This document shows, piece after piece, positions 45,985 to 53,800 of a stretch of 64,000 nt of DNA. The notes below the pieces were generated by a model, which was not told the DNA's origin, searched no databases, and saw only the letters and a program-made list of their open reading frames with translations. The stretch comes from AWTP1-9 sp035703165 (GTDB lineage: Bacteria; Bacteroidota; Bacteroidia; Chitinophagales; Chitinophagaceae). The stretch is from assembly GCA_035703165.1 (NCBI GenBank), contig DASSYR010000049.1:1-64000 (forward strand), in the 5' to 3' direction. Each line of letters opens with the position of its first letter. Position 1 is the first letter of the stretch. Both the position numbers and the translations under genes were made by a program.

Positions 45985-46344
45985 TTATTTTATTTTTCTC
46001 TCAATCATGTCAATAATTTCTTTAAGCTCTTTGGGAGTAAGCTTTTTCTGCTCCACAAAAAAGTTCACCAGCTGTTTATAAGAATTATCAAAATAATTTC
46101 TTACAACCCCACTCATAAATTTCTTTTTAAATTCTTCTTCCGAAACAGCCGGCTTGTACACATAAGTATTTCCAAGCATCCTGCTATGTAAAAAACCCTT
46201 TTTTTCCAGGTTTTTAATGGTGGAAGCCACGGTGGTATAGGGTAGCCCCTCGTCCATATTCTCCAAAATTGTTTTAATACTTCCCTCTCCGGCTTTAAAT
46301 ACGGCCTGTAATGCTTTTTCTTCTTGTGGGGTGAGTTTTTCCAT
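45985..46344 (-). CDS. BlaI/MecI/CopY family transcriptional repressor
   Basis: The 119-residue protein has a winged helix (LTPQEEKALQAVFKAGEGSIKTILENM, YTTVASTIKNLEKKGFLHSRMLGNTYVYKP) and a C-terminal dimer helix containing FFVEQKKLTPKELKEIIDMIERK. It dimerises on operator dyads and is proteolysed by its BlaR1 partner, encoded downstream. Two perfect dyads lie directly upstream of its ATG, so it probably represses itself. Confidence 0.9.
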   Translation of the reverse strand: MEKLTPQEEKALQAVFKAGEGSIKTILENMDEGLPYTTVASTIKNLEKKGFLHSRMLGNTYVYKPAVSEEEFKKKFMSGVVRNYFDNSYKQLVNFFVEQKKLTPKELKEIIDMIERKIK

Positions 46345-46347
46345 TTC

Positions 46348-46381
46348 TACGAAATTTTCGTAAATCTACGAACATTTCGTA
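46348..46381. promoter_or_regulatory. pair of BlaI-type operator dyads, TACGAA-N3-TTCGTA
   Basis: Two perfect inverted repeats, TACGAA-ATT-TTCGTA (46348-46362) and TACGAA-CAT-TTCGTA (46367-46381), are centred 19 bp apart, about two helical turns. They fill the space between the repressor ATG (46344) and a TAAATTTG -7-like element (minus strand, 46388-46395), so bound repressor would block transcription just after its start. Confidence 0.75.
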
Positions 46382-46387
46382 ATAAAC

Positions 46388-46395
46388 CAAATTTA
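46388..46395 (-). promoter_or_regulatory. possible -7 element for the BlaI/BlaR1 operon
   Basis: The minus strand reads TAAATTTG, a TAnnTTTG match, directly upstream of the two operator dyads. No clear -33 box is seen. Confidence 0.38.
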
Positions 46396-46472
46396 TTTGT
46401 ATGTTTCTCTTAAAAATTAACAGAACAGTAAAAAAGAAAAGATTAAAGGGTAGTTTTGCCAAAAAAAAATCA

Positions 46473-46976
46473 ATGAAGTCGTTGATAATATTCCCGGTCC
46501 TTATTTTATCTGTTTTAGCATTAAAAGCACAACCAGCAGATTCCGTTAAAGCTCCGTACCTCCTGGATAAAAAACTGCCTTTTTTTAAAATAATGTTAAC
46601 CGATAGTTCTTTTTTTTATAAAGATAATCTCAAAAAAAACAGGGCTACTATTATCATTCTTTTCAGTCCCGAATGTGACCATTGTAAAAAACAAATAGAA
46701 CAACTGATTCAAAACATTGACAAGTTTAAAAAAACACAAATTTTAATGATCTCACCCTTACCTTTTACCAAAATAAAAGAGTTTTATAATGAATACCAGA
46801 TTCATAGATATAAAAATATTAAAATGGGTAAGGACGCTCTTTACTTTTTTGCCAATTATTTTCAAACTCATTACATTCCGTTTATTGCCGCTTACGACAA
46901 AAACAAACAACTAATTAAAGGATGGGAAGGAAATGTTAACACAGATGATTTGATTAAAGCAGTAAACCAGCCATAA
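46473..46976 (+). CDS. secreted thioredoxin-like protein with a CxxC motif
   Basis: From the ATG at 46473 (MKSLIIFPVLILSVLALKAQ) the protein is 167 residues and starts with a clear signal peptide; the longer frame from 46401 adds a lysine-rich stretch and is less likely. The redox motif is SPECDHCKKQIE, and the cis-Pro segment HYIPFIAAYDKN follows. It is a periplasmic redoxin of unknown substrate. It is divergent from the BlaI/BlaR1 pair and might share its operators. Confidence 0.72.
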   Translation: MKSLIIFPVLILSVLALKAQPADSVKAPYLLDKKLPFFKIMLTDSSFFYKDNLKKNRATIIILFSPECDHCKKQIEQLIQNIDKFKKTQILMISPLPFTKIKEFYNEYQIHRYKNIKMGKDALYFFANYFQTHYIPFIAAYDKNKQLIKGWEGNVNTDDLIKAVNQP

Positions 46977-47080
46977 GAATATAAAAATTAAAATTAATAT
47001 TTGTGCTTACAACGGCAGTTCTCAAAAAAACCTAATGATAGCGCTACAAATAAAACATGACAAAAATCAGTTTATTTTAT

Positions 47081-47100
47081 TTCGGATAAAATAATCCGAA
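47081..47100. promoter_or_regulatory. palindromic operator upstream of the Rrf2 regulator
   Basis: TTCGGAT and ATCCGAA flank a 6-base AT core, a perfect 7-bp-arm inverted repeat. It lies just upstream of a TACATTTG -7 element, where a repressor would occlude the -33 region. A related site precedes norC. Confidence 0.72.
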
Positions 47101-47114
47101 TTAAAAATTTCCCC

Positions 47115-47122
47115 TACATTTG
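47115..47122 (+). promoter_or_regulatory. -7 element of the Rrf2 regulator gene
   Basis: TACATTTG matches TAnnTTTG and lies 16 bases before the TTG start codon. The palindrome at 47081-47100 occupies the -33 region. Confidence 0.5.
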
Positions 47123-47138
47123 CCCCAAACTAACTGCC

Positions 47139-47573
47139 TTGCTCTCAAAAGCCTGCGAATATGGAATAAAAGCAACCGTTTTTCTGGCACAACAATCAGA
47201 AAAGGAAAAATTAGCTAACGTAAAAGAAATCGCTAAAGCTATTCAATCCCCCGAAGCTTTTACTGCCAAAGTACTTCAGCAATTGGTACAAAAATCAATT
47301 ATCCAATCGGTGAAAGGTGCACAGGGTGGTTTTTTTATTGACAAAAAGGTTCTTAAAAAAATTACCCTTATGCAAATTGTAGCGGCTATTGACGGGGAAG
47401 ATATTATTAATAATTGTGTACTTGGGCTTTCGCACTGCTCCGAAAAAAAACCATGTCCTTTGCACCATAAATACAAAAAAATAAAAATTGATATTACCAA
47501 TATGCTCCAAACATCATTGGTAAGCGAACTGGCCGTGGGACTAACACAAAAATTGAGCGTTTTAACGGGTTGA
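47139..47573 (+). CDS. Rrf2 family iron-sulfur regulator, NsrR-like
   Basis: The 144-residue protein starts at a TTG codon (MLSKACEYGIKATVFLAQQ). It has the Rrf2 winged helix with KVLQQLVQKSIIQSVKGAQGGF as recognition helix and wing, followed by Cys93, Cys100 and Cys106 (C-x6-C-x5-C) for an Fe-S cluster. The spacing is close to that of NO-sensing NsrR (C-x5-C-x5-C in Streptomyces, from memory). It is the first gene of the nitrite/NO reduction cluster and has a palindrome over its own promoter, so it is very probably the local NO-responsive repressor. NsrR is inferred, not proven; IscR-like function is the alternative. Confidence 0.83.
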   Translation: MLSKACEYGIKATVFLAQQSEKEKLANVKEIAKAIQSPEAFTAKVLQQLVQKSIIQSVKGAQGGFFIDKKVLKKITLMQIVAAIDGEDIINNCVLGLSHCSEKKPCPLHHKYKKIKIDITNMLQTSLVSELAVGLTQKLSVLTG

Positions 47574-47593
47574 CTATTTTTTTATAAACAAAT

Positions 47594-47610
47594 AGGATAA
47601 AATTATCCGA
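47594..47610. promoter_or_regulatory. second palindromic operator, upstream of norC
   Basis: GGATAA-AA-TTATCC is a perfect palindrome at 47595-47608. With its flanks it shares GGATAAAAT and ATCCGAATTAAA with the site ahead of the Rrf2 gene. Its centre is ~63 bases before the norC ATG. Confidence 0.7.
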
Positions 47611-47664
47611 ATTAAATTATGAAACTTTAAATGTCAAAACAATTAATCAATAAAACTTTTAATT

Positions 47665-48105
47665 ATGTTATCAAAAAGTAATGCCCGGATATTTTTTCTG
47701 GGAGGTACCCTTGTTACATTTCTCATCTTCATCAGTTTATCGTGGCGTACCTTAAGTAATGAAGTTCCGGCACGAACACACGAAGAAAATCTAACCAGCC
47801 AGGTAATTGCCGGCAAACATTTATGGGAAAAAAACAATTGTATGGGGTGTCATACCATTTTTGGCGAAGGGGCTTACTATGCTCCCGAGCTTACCAAAGT
47901 GGTAGAACGCCGTGGTGAAGCTTATATTAAAGCCGTACTTACTTCAAAAGTTCCCTGGCAGCCACGTGGACGCAAAATGGTAGCTTATGGATTTGATGAG
48001 AAACAGGCTAATGACTTAATAGCGTTTTTCAAATGGATTGGGGAAGCGGATCTAAACGGATTCCCACCAAAACCCGCTTATAAATCAACCATTAACATTA
48101 AATAA
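47665..48105 (+). CDS. norC: nitric oxide reductase subunit C (cytochrome c)
   Basis: The 146-residue protein has an N-terminal membrane anchor (residues ~8-28), then one heme c site, NNCMGCHTIFGEGAYYAPEL (Cys59, Cys62, His63), and the axial Met in RGRKMVAYGF. NorC passes electrons to NorB in the periplasm. norB starts 8 bases after its stop. It is preceded by a palindrome shared with the regulator gene. Confidence 0.94.
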   Translation: MLSKSNARIFFLGGTLVTFLIFISLSWRTLSNEVPARTHEENLTSQVIAGKHLWEKNNCMGCHTIFGEGAYYAPELTKVVERRGEAYIKAVLTSKVPWQPRGRKMVAYGFDEKQANDLIAFFKWIGEADLNGFPPKPAYKSTINIK

Positions 48106-48113
48106 TAACTCTT

Positions 48114-49466
48114 ATGAAATACAAAAGTCAAAAAGTTGCTTATTGGTTTTTTGCACTGGCAATGCTTTTACTTTCTCTCCAAATTATTTATGGTTTTGTC
48201 ATGGGATTTGCCCGCATAGGCTATGATGGATTGCATCAATTCATCCCTTTTAATACAGCAAGAGCTGTTCACACTAACCTGTTGGTAGTTTGGCTACTTT
48301 CCGGCTTTATGGGTGCAGCCTATTACATTATACCTGAGGAGGCCGAGCAGGAATTAGTAAGCGAAAGACTTGCTTATATACAGCTAATATCGTTAGCTAT
48401 AGTAGGTGTTGTTGCCATCACCGGTTATCACTTCAACTATTGGGAAGGCCGAAAGTTTCTCGAAATACCCCGCCCTCTGGATTACTTAGTGGTAATAAAT
48501 GTATTGCTCTTCCTGGGCTTAATTCTGGCAACGCTTTTCAAAAGTAAAAAAAGAACTACCACATCGCTGGTACTTACAATGGGTTTGGTATTTGCTGCTC
48601 TACTCTATTTGCCCGGAATGATTTGGTTTGATAACCAAACGATGGATTCCTTCTTTCGTTGGTGGGTAGTTCACCTTTGGGTTGAAGGTGTATGGGAACT
48701 TATACTCGGCGGTATTTTATCTTTTCTGCTTATTAAACTTACAGGTGTTGACAGAGAAGTTATTGAAAAATGGCTTTATGTAATTGTTGGTTTAACATTT
48801 ATTTCCGGTATTCTTGGTACCGGTCACCATTACTACTACATCGGTGCAGGCAAGATGTGGCTTATTATTGGCGGTATTTTTTCCGCCTTAGAACCTCTGG
48901 CCTTTCTTGCAATGGCTCTGTTTGCAGTAGCCATGTATAGAAAAGGTGAAAAAAAGCATCCTAACAAATTGGCTTTAAACTGGACACTCGGTACCGCTAT
49001 TCTCTCTTTTGTTGGAGCAGGTTTATTAGGGCTTGCACATACTTTGCCCCAGGTTAATTTATATACACATGGTACGTTAGTAACCGCTATGCACGGTCAC
49101 CTGGCCTTCTGGGGAGCTTACGCAATGATTGTGCTGGCATTTATCAGTTATGCTATGCCCAACCTTACCGGTCGCAAATTATTTGATACGGCAAGGGGCA
49201 CTTATGCTTTCTGGCTTTCTAATATCGGGATGCTTGGCATTACGGTAGCCTTTGGTGTAGCAGGTGTAGCACAAGTGTATTTGGAGCGTAAAATGGGACT
49301 TGACTTTGGAGATGTACAGGATGAAATAAAAGTTCATTTTATTATTCTCGTATTATGTGCTACCATGTTCACTGCCGGCATTAGCCTTTATATATACGAG
49401 TTTATCAAATATGGCAAACCAAATAATGAAGCGCTTTCAACCAATCCCAATTTAATAATTTCTTAA
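48114..49466 (+). CDS. norB: nitric oxide reductase subunit B (heme-copper oxidase superfamily)
   Basis: The catalytic subunit reduces 2 NO to N2O at a heme b3-FeB site. It has 450 residues and about 12 helices. The metal ligands are visible: RAVHTNLLVVW, HLWVEGVWE (FeB His and Glu), GTGHHYYYIG (two FeB His), SALEPL (second Glu) and THGTLVTAMHGHLAFWGAY (heme His pair). The presence of norC makes it the cNOR type rather than the quinol type. Confidence 0.95.
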   Translation: MKYKSQKVAYWFFALAMLLLSLQIIYGFVMGFARIGYDGLHQFIPFNTARAVHTNLLVVWLLSGFMGAAYYIIPEEAEQELVSERLAYIQLISLAIVGVVAITGYHFNYWEGRKFLEIPRPLDYLVVINVLLFLGLILATLFKSKKRTTTSLVLTMGLVFAALLYLPGMIWFDNQTMDSFFRWWVVHLWVEGVWELILGGILSFLLIKLTGVDREVIEKWLYVIVGLTFISGILGTGHHYYYIGAGKMWLIIGGIFSALEPLAFLAMALFAVAMYRKGEKKHPNKLALNWTLGTAILSFVGAGLLGLAHTLPQVNLYTHGTLVTAMHGHLAFWGAYAMIVLAFISYAMPNLTGRKLFDTARGTYAFWLSNIGMLGITVAFGVAGVAQVYLERKMGLDFGDVQDEIKVHFIILVLCATMFTAGISLYIYEFIKYGKPNNEALSTNPNLIIS

Positions 49467-49556
49467 CCTTTATTTTTTTAATAAGAAATCATACAATTTA
49501 AATAGTAAATGAAAATTAGTTTTTTAAAATAATCTGGTACACTTAAAAACAATTAT

Positions 49557-50996
49557 ATGAAACAGTTTTTTAAAATTCTCTTGCTTTGTACTTTGCAAAT
49601 AACTATTATTATGAGCTGTAATAATTTTGATAAGAAATCAAATAACGCAGCAATAAATATGAAAACCGAGGGACAAAGTGTGGCGGAATTAACAGCCCCC
49701 CCCGTGGTTCCAAAACCAGTTGGTAAAAGGGCTGCCACCAAACAAATCGTAAATATGGAAATTGTAGAGAAAGAGGGCGAAATGGCCGAGGGTGTTAAAT
49801 ACATTTATTGGACCTTTGGCGGTTCTGTTCCGGGAAGCTTCATAAGAACCAGGGTTGGCGATGAAATTGAATTTCATTTAAAAAATCATCCAAATAATAA
49901 ATTACCCCATAATATAGACTTGCATGCGGTAACAGGGCCTGGTGGCGGTGCAAAATCCTCTTTTGTGGCACCTGGTCATGAAGTAGTATTTTCATTTAAA
50001 GTCATTAACCAGGGCTTGTATGTATATCATTGTGCAACGGCTCCGGTGGCAATGCACATTGCAAATGGTATGTATGGTTTGATACTGGTAGAGCCAGAAG
50101 GCGGCCTGCCCCCTGTTGACAAAGAATATTATGTAATGCAAGGAGATTTTTATACCAAGGGTAGAAATGGTGATGCAGGCTTACAACCTTTTGACATGCA
50201 GAAAGCAGTTGACGAACATCCCGAATACGTGGTTTTCAACGGAAAGGTTAACGCTCTTACCGGTAATAAATCATTAACTGCTAAAGTAGGAGAAACCGTT
50301 AGACTTTTTGTTGGCAATGGAGGTCCTAATCTTATTTCTTCGTTTCACGTAATTGGCGAAATCTTTGACAACGTTTATGTAGAAGGCGGGGATTTAATAA
50401 ACAAAAATGTACAAACTACTTTAATTCCAGCCGGCGGTGCAGCCATAGTTGAATTTAAAGTAGAAGTACCGGGAACTTTTATTTTAGTTGATCATGCGCT
50501 TACCCGCACTTTCAATAAAGGCTCATTGGGTATGCTTAATGTTACAGGCGAAGAAAATAAATTGGTTTACTCCGGCACTCAAACGCAGGGTATCTACAAC
50601 CCCGAGGGAGGTACAATTCAGGTAATGCCTGACGGCGAAAAACCCGAGGAATTTAAAGCCTCCAATTACACAGAAAGAGTTGCAATGGGTAAAACCGTAT
50701 ATGCTAAAACATGTCTCGCCTGCCACCAGGAAAATGGAATAGGAATACCGAATGCATTCCCCCCATTAGCTCAGTCTGATTTCCTTAATGAAGATCCAAA
50801 TAGAGCCATTGAAATTGTATTAAAAGGAAAACAAGGAGAAGTTATTGTAAATGGTAAAAAATTTAACGGAATAATGCCTGCGCAGGTATTATCTAATGAA
50901 GAAATTGCAAACGTACTTTCTTATGTTTACTCTAATTGGGGAAATAAAAAGCATGAAATAACTCCTCAAATGGTTGCACAAAAAAGAGGAAAATAA
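49557..50996 (+). CDS. nirK: copper nitrite reductase, AniA-type lipoprotein with C-terminal cytochrome c domain
   Basis: The enzyme reduces nitrite to NO. A lipoprotein signal ends at Cys21 (TIIMSC). Two cupredoxin domains carry PHNIDLH (His118, Asp121, His123), YHCATAPVAMHIANGMYG (His158, Cys159, His167, Met172), SSFHVIGEIFDNVYVEGG and LVDHALTRTFNKG. The HCATAPVAMH form, one residue shorter in the loop than the Alcaligenes type, is that of Neisseria AniA. A heme c domain follows (CLACHQENG at ~385, axial Met in FNGIMPAQ), which would wire electrons directly to the type 1 copper. Total 479 residues. Confidence 0.95.
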   Translation: MKQFFKILLLCTLQITIIMSCNNFDKKSNNAAINMKTEGQSVAELTAPPVVPKPVGKRAATKQIVNMEIVEKEGEMAEGVKYIYWTFGGSVPGSFIRTRVGDEIEFHLKNHPNNKLPHNIDLHAVTGPGGGAKSSFVAPGHEVVFSFKVINQGLYVYHCATAPVAMHIANGMYGLILVEPEGGLPPVDKEYYVMQGDFYTKGRNGDAGLQPFDMQKAVDEHPEYVVFNGKVNALTGNKSLTAKVGETVRLFVGNGGPNLISSFHVIGEIFDNVYVEGGDLINKNVQTTLIPAGGAAIVEFKVEVPGTFILVDHALTRTFNKGSLGMLNVTGEENKLVYSGTQTQGIYNPEGGTIQVMPDGEKPEEFKASNYTERVAMGKTVYAKTCLACHQENGIGIPNAFPPLAQSDFLNEDPNRAIEIVLKGKQGEVIVNGKKFNGIMPAQVLSNEEIANVLSYVYSNWGNKKHEITPQMVAQKRGK

Positions 50997-51007
50997 TTTC
51001 TTATAGA

Positions 51008-51859
51008 ATGAAACTCTTTATTATTATATTATTTTCAATAGTGGTTGTAACATCCTGTTCTTCGCACCAGGACAACATCGAAACAAGTTCCAATGAATAT
51101 TTGAATTTGAATAATAATAAAGAGTTTCTTCAGGAAACTCAAGTTTATCCCGATACATCAAAGATGGTTCTTGTTAAGGGTGGAAAATTTATACCACTAT
51201 ACGGAAAAAAAAATTCTCCAATTCAAATAGAGGATTTTTATATGGATGTATATCCCGTTACTAATAAACAATTTGCACTTTTTACTAAATTAAATCCTCT
51301 ATGGAGAAGGTCAAAGGTTAAAGCTATCTATTGCGATAAAAATTATTTAAGTAATTGGGAAAATGACACAACTCTTTCTGCCGGACAAAATCCGGACGCA
51401 CCTGTAACCAATATCTCCTGGTTTGCCGCCTTAGCTTATTGTAAATGGGTAGGCAAACAACTTCCAACAGTTGATCAATGGGAATACGCCGCTATGGCCG
51501 ATGCTAACTCTGCGGATTCCCGAAAAGAAAAATCGTATAACCAGTATATCCTTAGTTGGTATGAAAAACCCAATACCTTTAATTCGCCGGTTGGTCATAC
51601 CTTTAAAAACTATTGGGGAATCTGGGACATGCATGGGTTGGTTTGGGAGTGGACAAAAGACTTTAACATGGTAATGATATCAGGTGAATCGAGACGGGAT
51701 GTAAGCGATGATGAAAATAAATTTTGCGGTAGTAGTTCTGCCGGGGCAAGCGATCTTATGAATTATGCCGCATTTATGCGATATGCATTCAGGGGAAGTA
51801 TAAAAGCAAACTATGCACTAAGAAACCTTGGGTTTCGTTGCATAAAAAAAGCTAAGTAA
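51008..51859 (+). CDS. nirV: NirV-like lipoprotein with the formylglycine-generating-enzyme fold
   Basis: The 283-residue protein has a lipobox (VVVTSC, Cys17) and the FGE-sulfatase fold: MVLVKGGKFIP, EDFYMDVYPVTNKQFALF, PVTNISWFAALAYCKWVGKQLPT, WEYAA, GIWDMHGLVWEW and NLGFRC. The two active-site Cys of true FGE, in the segment after the final GS, are absent (GSSSAGASDLMNYAAFMRYAFRG has none). NirV proteins of this fold are encoded beside nirK in Rhodobacter and relatives. Its role is unresolved; maturation of NirK is the usual guess. It follows nirK by 11 bases. Confidence 0.8.
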   Translation: MKLFIIILFSIVVVTSCSSHQDNIETSSNEYLNLNNNKEFLQETQVYPDTSKMVLVKGGKFIPLYGKKNSPIQIEDFYMDVYPVTNKQFALFTKLNPLWRRSKVKAIYCDKNYLSNWENDTTLSAGQNPDAPVTNISWFAALAYCKWVGKQLPTVDQWEYAAMADANSADSRKEKSYNQYILSWYEKPNTFNSPVGHTFKNYWGIWDMHGLVWEWTKDFNMVMISGESRRDVSDDENKFCGSSSAGASDLMNYAAFMRYAFRGSIKANYALRNLGFRCIKKAK

Positions 51860-51860
51860 C

Positions 51861-52547
51861 ATGGAATCGTTCAGTATAAAACGTCACATACAAAAAATAG
51901 GTGGTAAACGTTGTCTAAGAAATATTATAACTAAAAACACTACCATCGAGGGGATGAATATTATAATAGTAATGCTATCTTTCCTATTTTTATCAGCCAC
52001 TTGCAAAACGGAAACTACTTCTGTTATTGATAATAAAAAAGTTACTATTTCAGATGAATCTATCTTTAACTTAAGTACTACGTGGCATACCGAAGAAGAC
52101 AAAACAATACAATTGAGTGATTTAAAAGGAAAAGTTTTAGTAATAGTTATGATTTATACTTCTTGCAAAGTGGCCTGTCCAAGACTGGTAGCAGATATGA
52201 AAGATATTCGTTCTAAAATTCCTTCTGAATTAAATGATAAAATTCAATATGTACTGGTTAGTATTGATCCGGAGCATGATACTCCTAAAAAATTAAAGGA
52301 ATTTGCCATTAACAAAGAAATGGATGGGGAAGAATGGACTTTTTTACAGGGAGACCCGGAATCTGTAAGAGAATTTGCTAACGTGCTTTCTGTTAAGTAC
52401 AAAGAAATATCTCCTATGGATTTTTCACATTCAAATATCATCAGCGTTTTTAATCCAAAAGGTGAGTTATTACACCAGCAGGAAGGGCTGGGTGTAAATA
52501 ATGAAACTACAATATCAACAATAATTAAAACAGCAAAACAAAAATGA
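51861..52547 (+). CDS. SCO1/SenC/PrrC family copper chaperone
   Basis: A thioredoxin-fold copper protein. The Cu site is CKVAC (CxxxC) with the partner His in FSHSN. The full frame is 228 residues, but the ATG at 51954 gives MNIIIVMLSFLFLSATC, a proper lipoprotein signal with Cys17, so that start is likely (197 residues). SCO proteins deliver Cu to cytochrome oxidases; placed directly behind nirK-nirV this one probably serves NirK. Its stop overlaps the next ATG (ATGA). Confidence 0.87.
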   Translation: MESFSIKRHIQKIGGKRCLRNIITKNTTIEGMNIIIVMLSFLFLSATCKTETTSVIDNKKVTISDESIFNLSTTWHTEEDKTIQLSDLKGKVLVIVMIYTSCKVACPRLVADMKDIRSKIPSELNDKIQYVLVSIDPEHDTPKKLKEFAINKEMDGEEWTFLQGDPESVREFANVLSVKYKEISPMDFSHSNIISVFNPKGELLHQQEGLGVNNETTISTIIKTAKQK

Positions 52548-53797
52548 AACACTTATTTATTACTTCGATTGCACTATTATCAATAATTTATGCCCAATCT
52601 CAGCAGCTTGATGTTACAGCTGATTTGAGAATGCGATATGAATACAGACACGGGTACTCAATACTTTTTAATGACACGCTAAAAGCTGCCAATTTTATTA
52701 CGCAACGGAGTCGGATAAATATTGATTACTCCAACCAACGGATAAAATTGCGTATTTCACCTCAAAACGTAAGAGTGTGGGGCGATGTTGCCACCAGTTC
52801 CAGAACAGACTTAGGTCTGCAGTTTCATGAGGCGTGGGCAGATTTAACTATAAATAACAATCTCTCCATAAAAGCCGGCAGACAAGAACTTAATTACGAC
52901 GATTCCAGAATTCTGGGCAATGTGGATTGGTTAATGCAGGCAAGAAGCCATGATGCCTTGATTACAAAAATAAAAACAGACAGTTCCAATGTGTTTCACA
53001 TAGGCTTGGCCGTAAATGCCAATAGAGAAACCAATAGCCGGGAAAATTATGCAATTCCTACTCAATACAAATACCTGCAGTATTTATGGTATCACGGAAG
53101 CTTCGGGAAATCAGGAATCAGCTTCTTGCTTTTTAACCAAGGCATACCTTATTTAGTTAACGGGATAGAAAAAATTGCCTATAATCAAACAATAGGCCCC
53201 CGCTATACTTTTGCAAACACAAGATTAAACGCTGATGCCGCTGTTTATTTACAATCCGGAAAAATAGCCGCAAACAAATTATCAGCCCTTTATTTCTCCG
53301 GAAATATCAATTACAAAAGCATTAAGGGATTTGTAACTGGCTTGGGCTTTGAGTATTTAAGCGGTAAAGCCGGAAATAATACAACCACCAAAGTAAAAAG
53401 CTTTAATCCCTGGTACGGAACAAATCATAAGTTTAATGGATTCATGGATTATTTCTATGTTGGAAATCATATCAACTCCACCGGCCTCACAGACGTATAT
53501 GCAAACTTTGGATATGAGAACCAAAAGCTAAAGCTCAAATTAACTCCGCATTATTTTGCTTCAGCCGCAGGTGTGTATCAGACAGGTGTAAAGCAGGATA
53601 GTTATCTCGGAACAGAGATTGATTTTACCTTAACGTATAATGTTGTTGAAAATGTGCAATTATTCTTTGGTTATTCGCAAATGTTCGCTTCTACATCGTT
53701 AGAAGTTTTAAGAGGCGGTGATAAAGATAAAACCAACAATTGGGCCTTCCTGTCGCTACATTTTAATCCAAAAATTTTTACCAGTAAAACAAAATAA
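52544..53797 (+). CDS. outer-membrane beta-barrel porin, alginate-export (AlgE) fold
   Basis: After a signal peptide (residues 1-~19, ending YAQSQ) the 417 residues form alternating beta-strands. DLRMRYEYRHGY, ITQRSRINIDY, FHEAWADL and IKAGRQELNYDDSRILG are marks of the alginate-export porin superfamily. The ATGA overlap with the SCO gene and the 3-base gap to the next gene show it belongs to the denitrification operon. It may pass nitrite, copper or another small solute; that is inference. Confidence 0.75.
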   Translation: MKHLFITSIALLSIIYAQSQQLDVTADLRMRYEYRHGYSILFNDTLKAANFITQRSRINIDYSNQRIKLRISPQNVRVWGDVATSSRTDLGLQFHEAWADLTINNNLSIKAGRQELNYDDSRILGNVDWLMQARSHDALITKIKTDSSNVFHIGLAVNANRETNSRENYAIPTQYKYLQYLWYHGSFGKSGISFLLFNQGIPYLVNGIEKIAYNQTIGPRYTFANTRLNADAAVYLQSGKIAANKLSALYFSGNINYKSIKGFVTGLGFEYLSGKAGNNTTTKVKSFNPWYGTNHKFNGFMDYFYVGNHINSTGLTDVYANFGYENQKLKLKLTPHYFASAAGVYQTGVKQDSYLGTEIDFTLTYNVVENVQLFFGYSQMFASTSLEVLRGGDKDKTNNWAFLSLHFNPKIFTSKTK

Positions 53798-53800
53798 ATA

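Noticed and set aside
51861..51953. N-terminal 31 residues of the SCO gene frame
   Set aside because: Basic and non-hydrophobic; the internal ATG at 51954 gives a lipoprotein signal directly.
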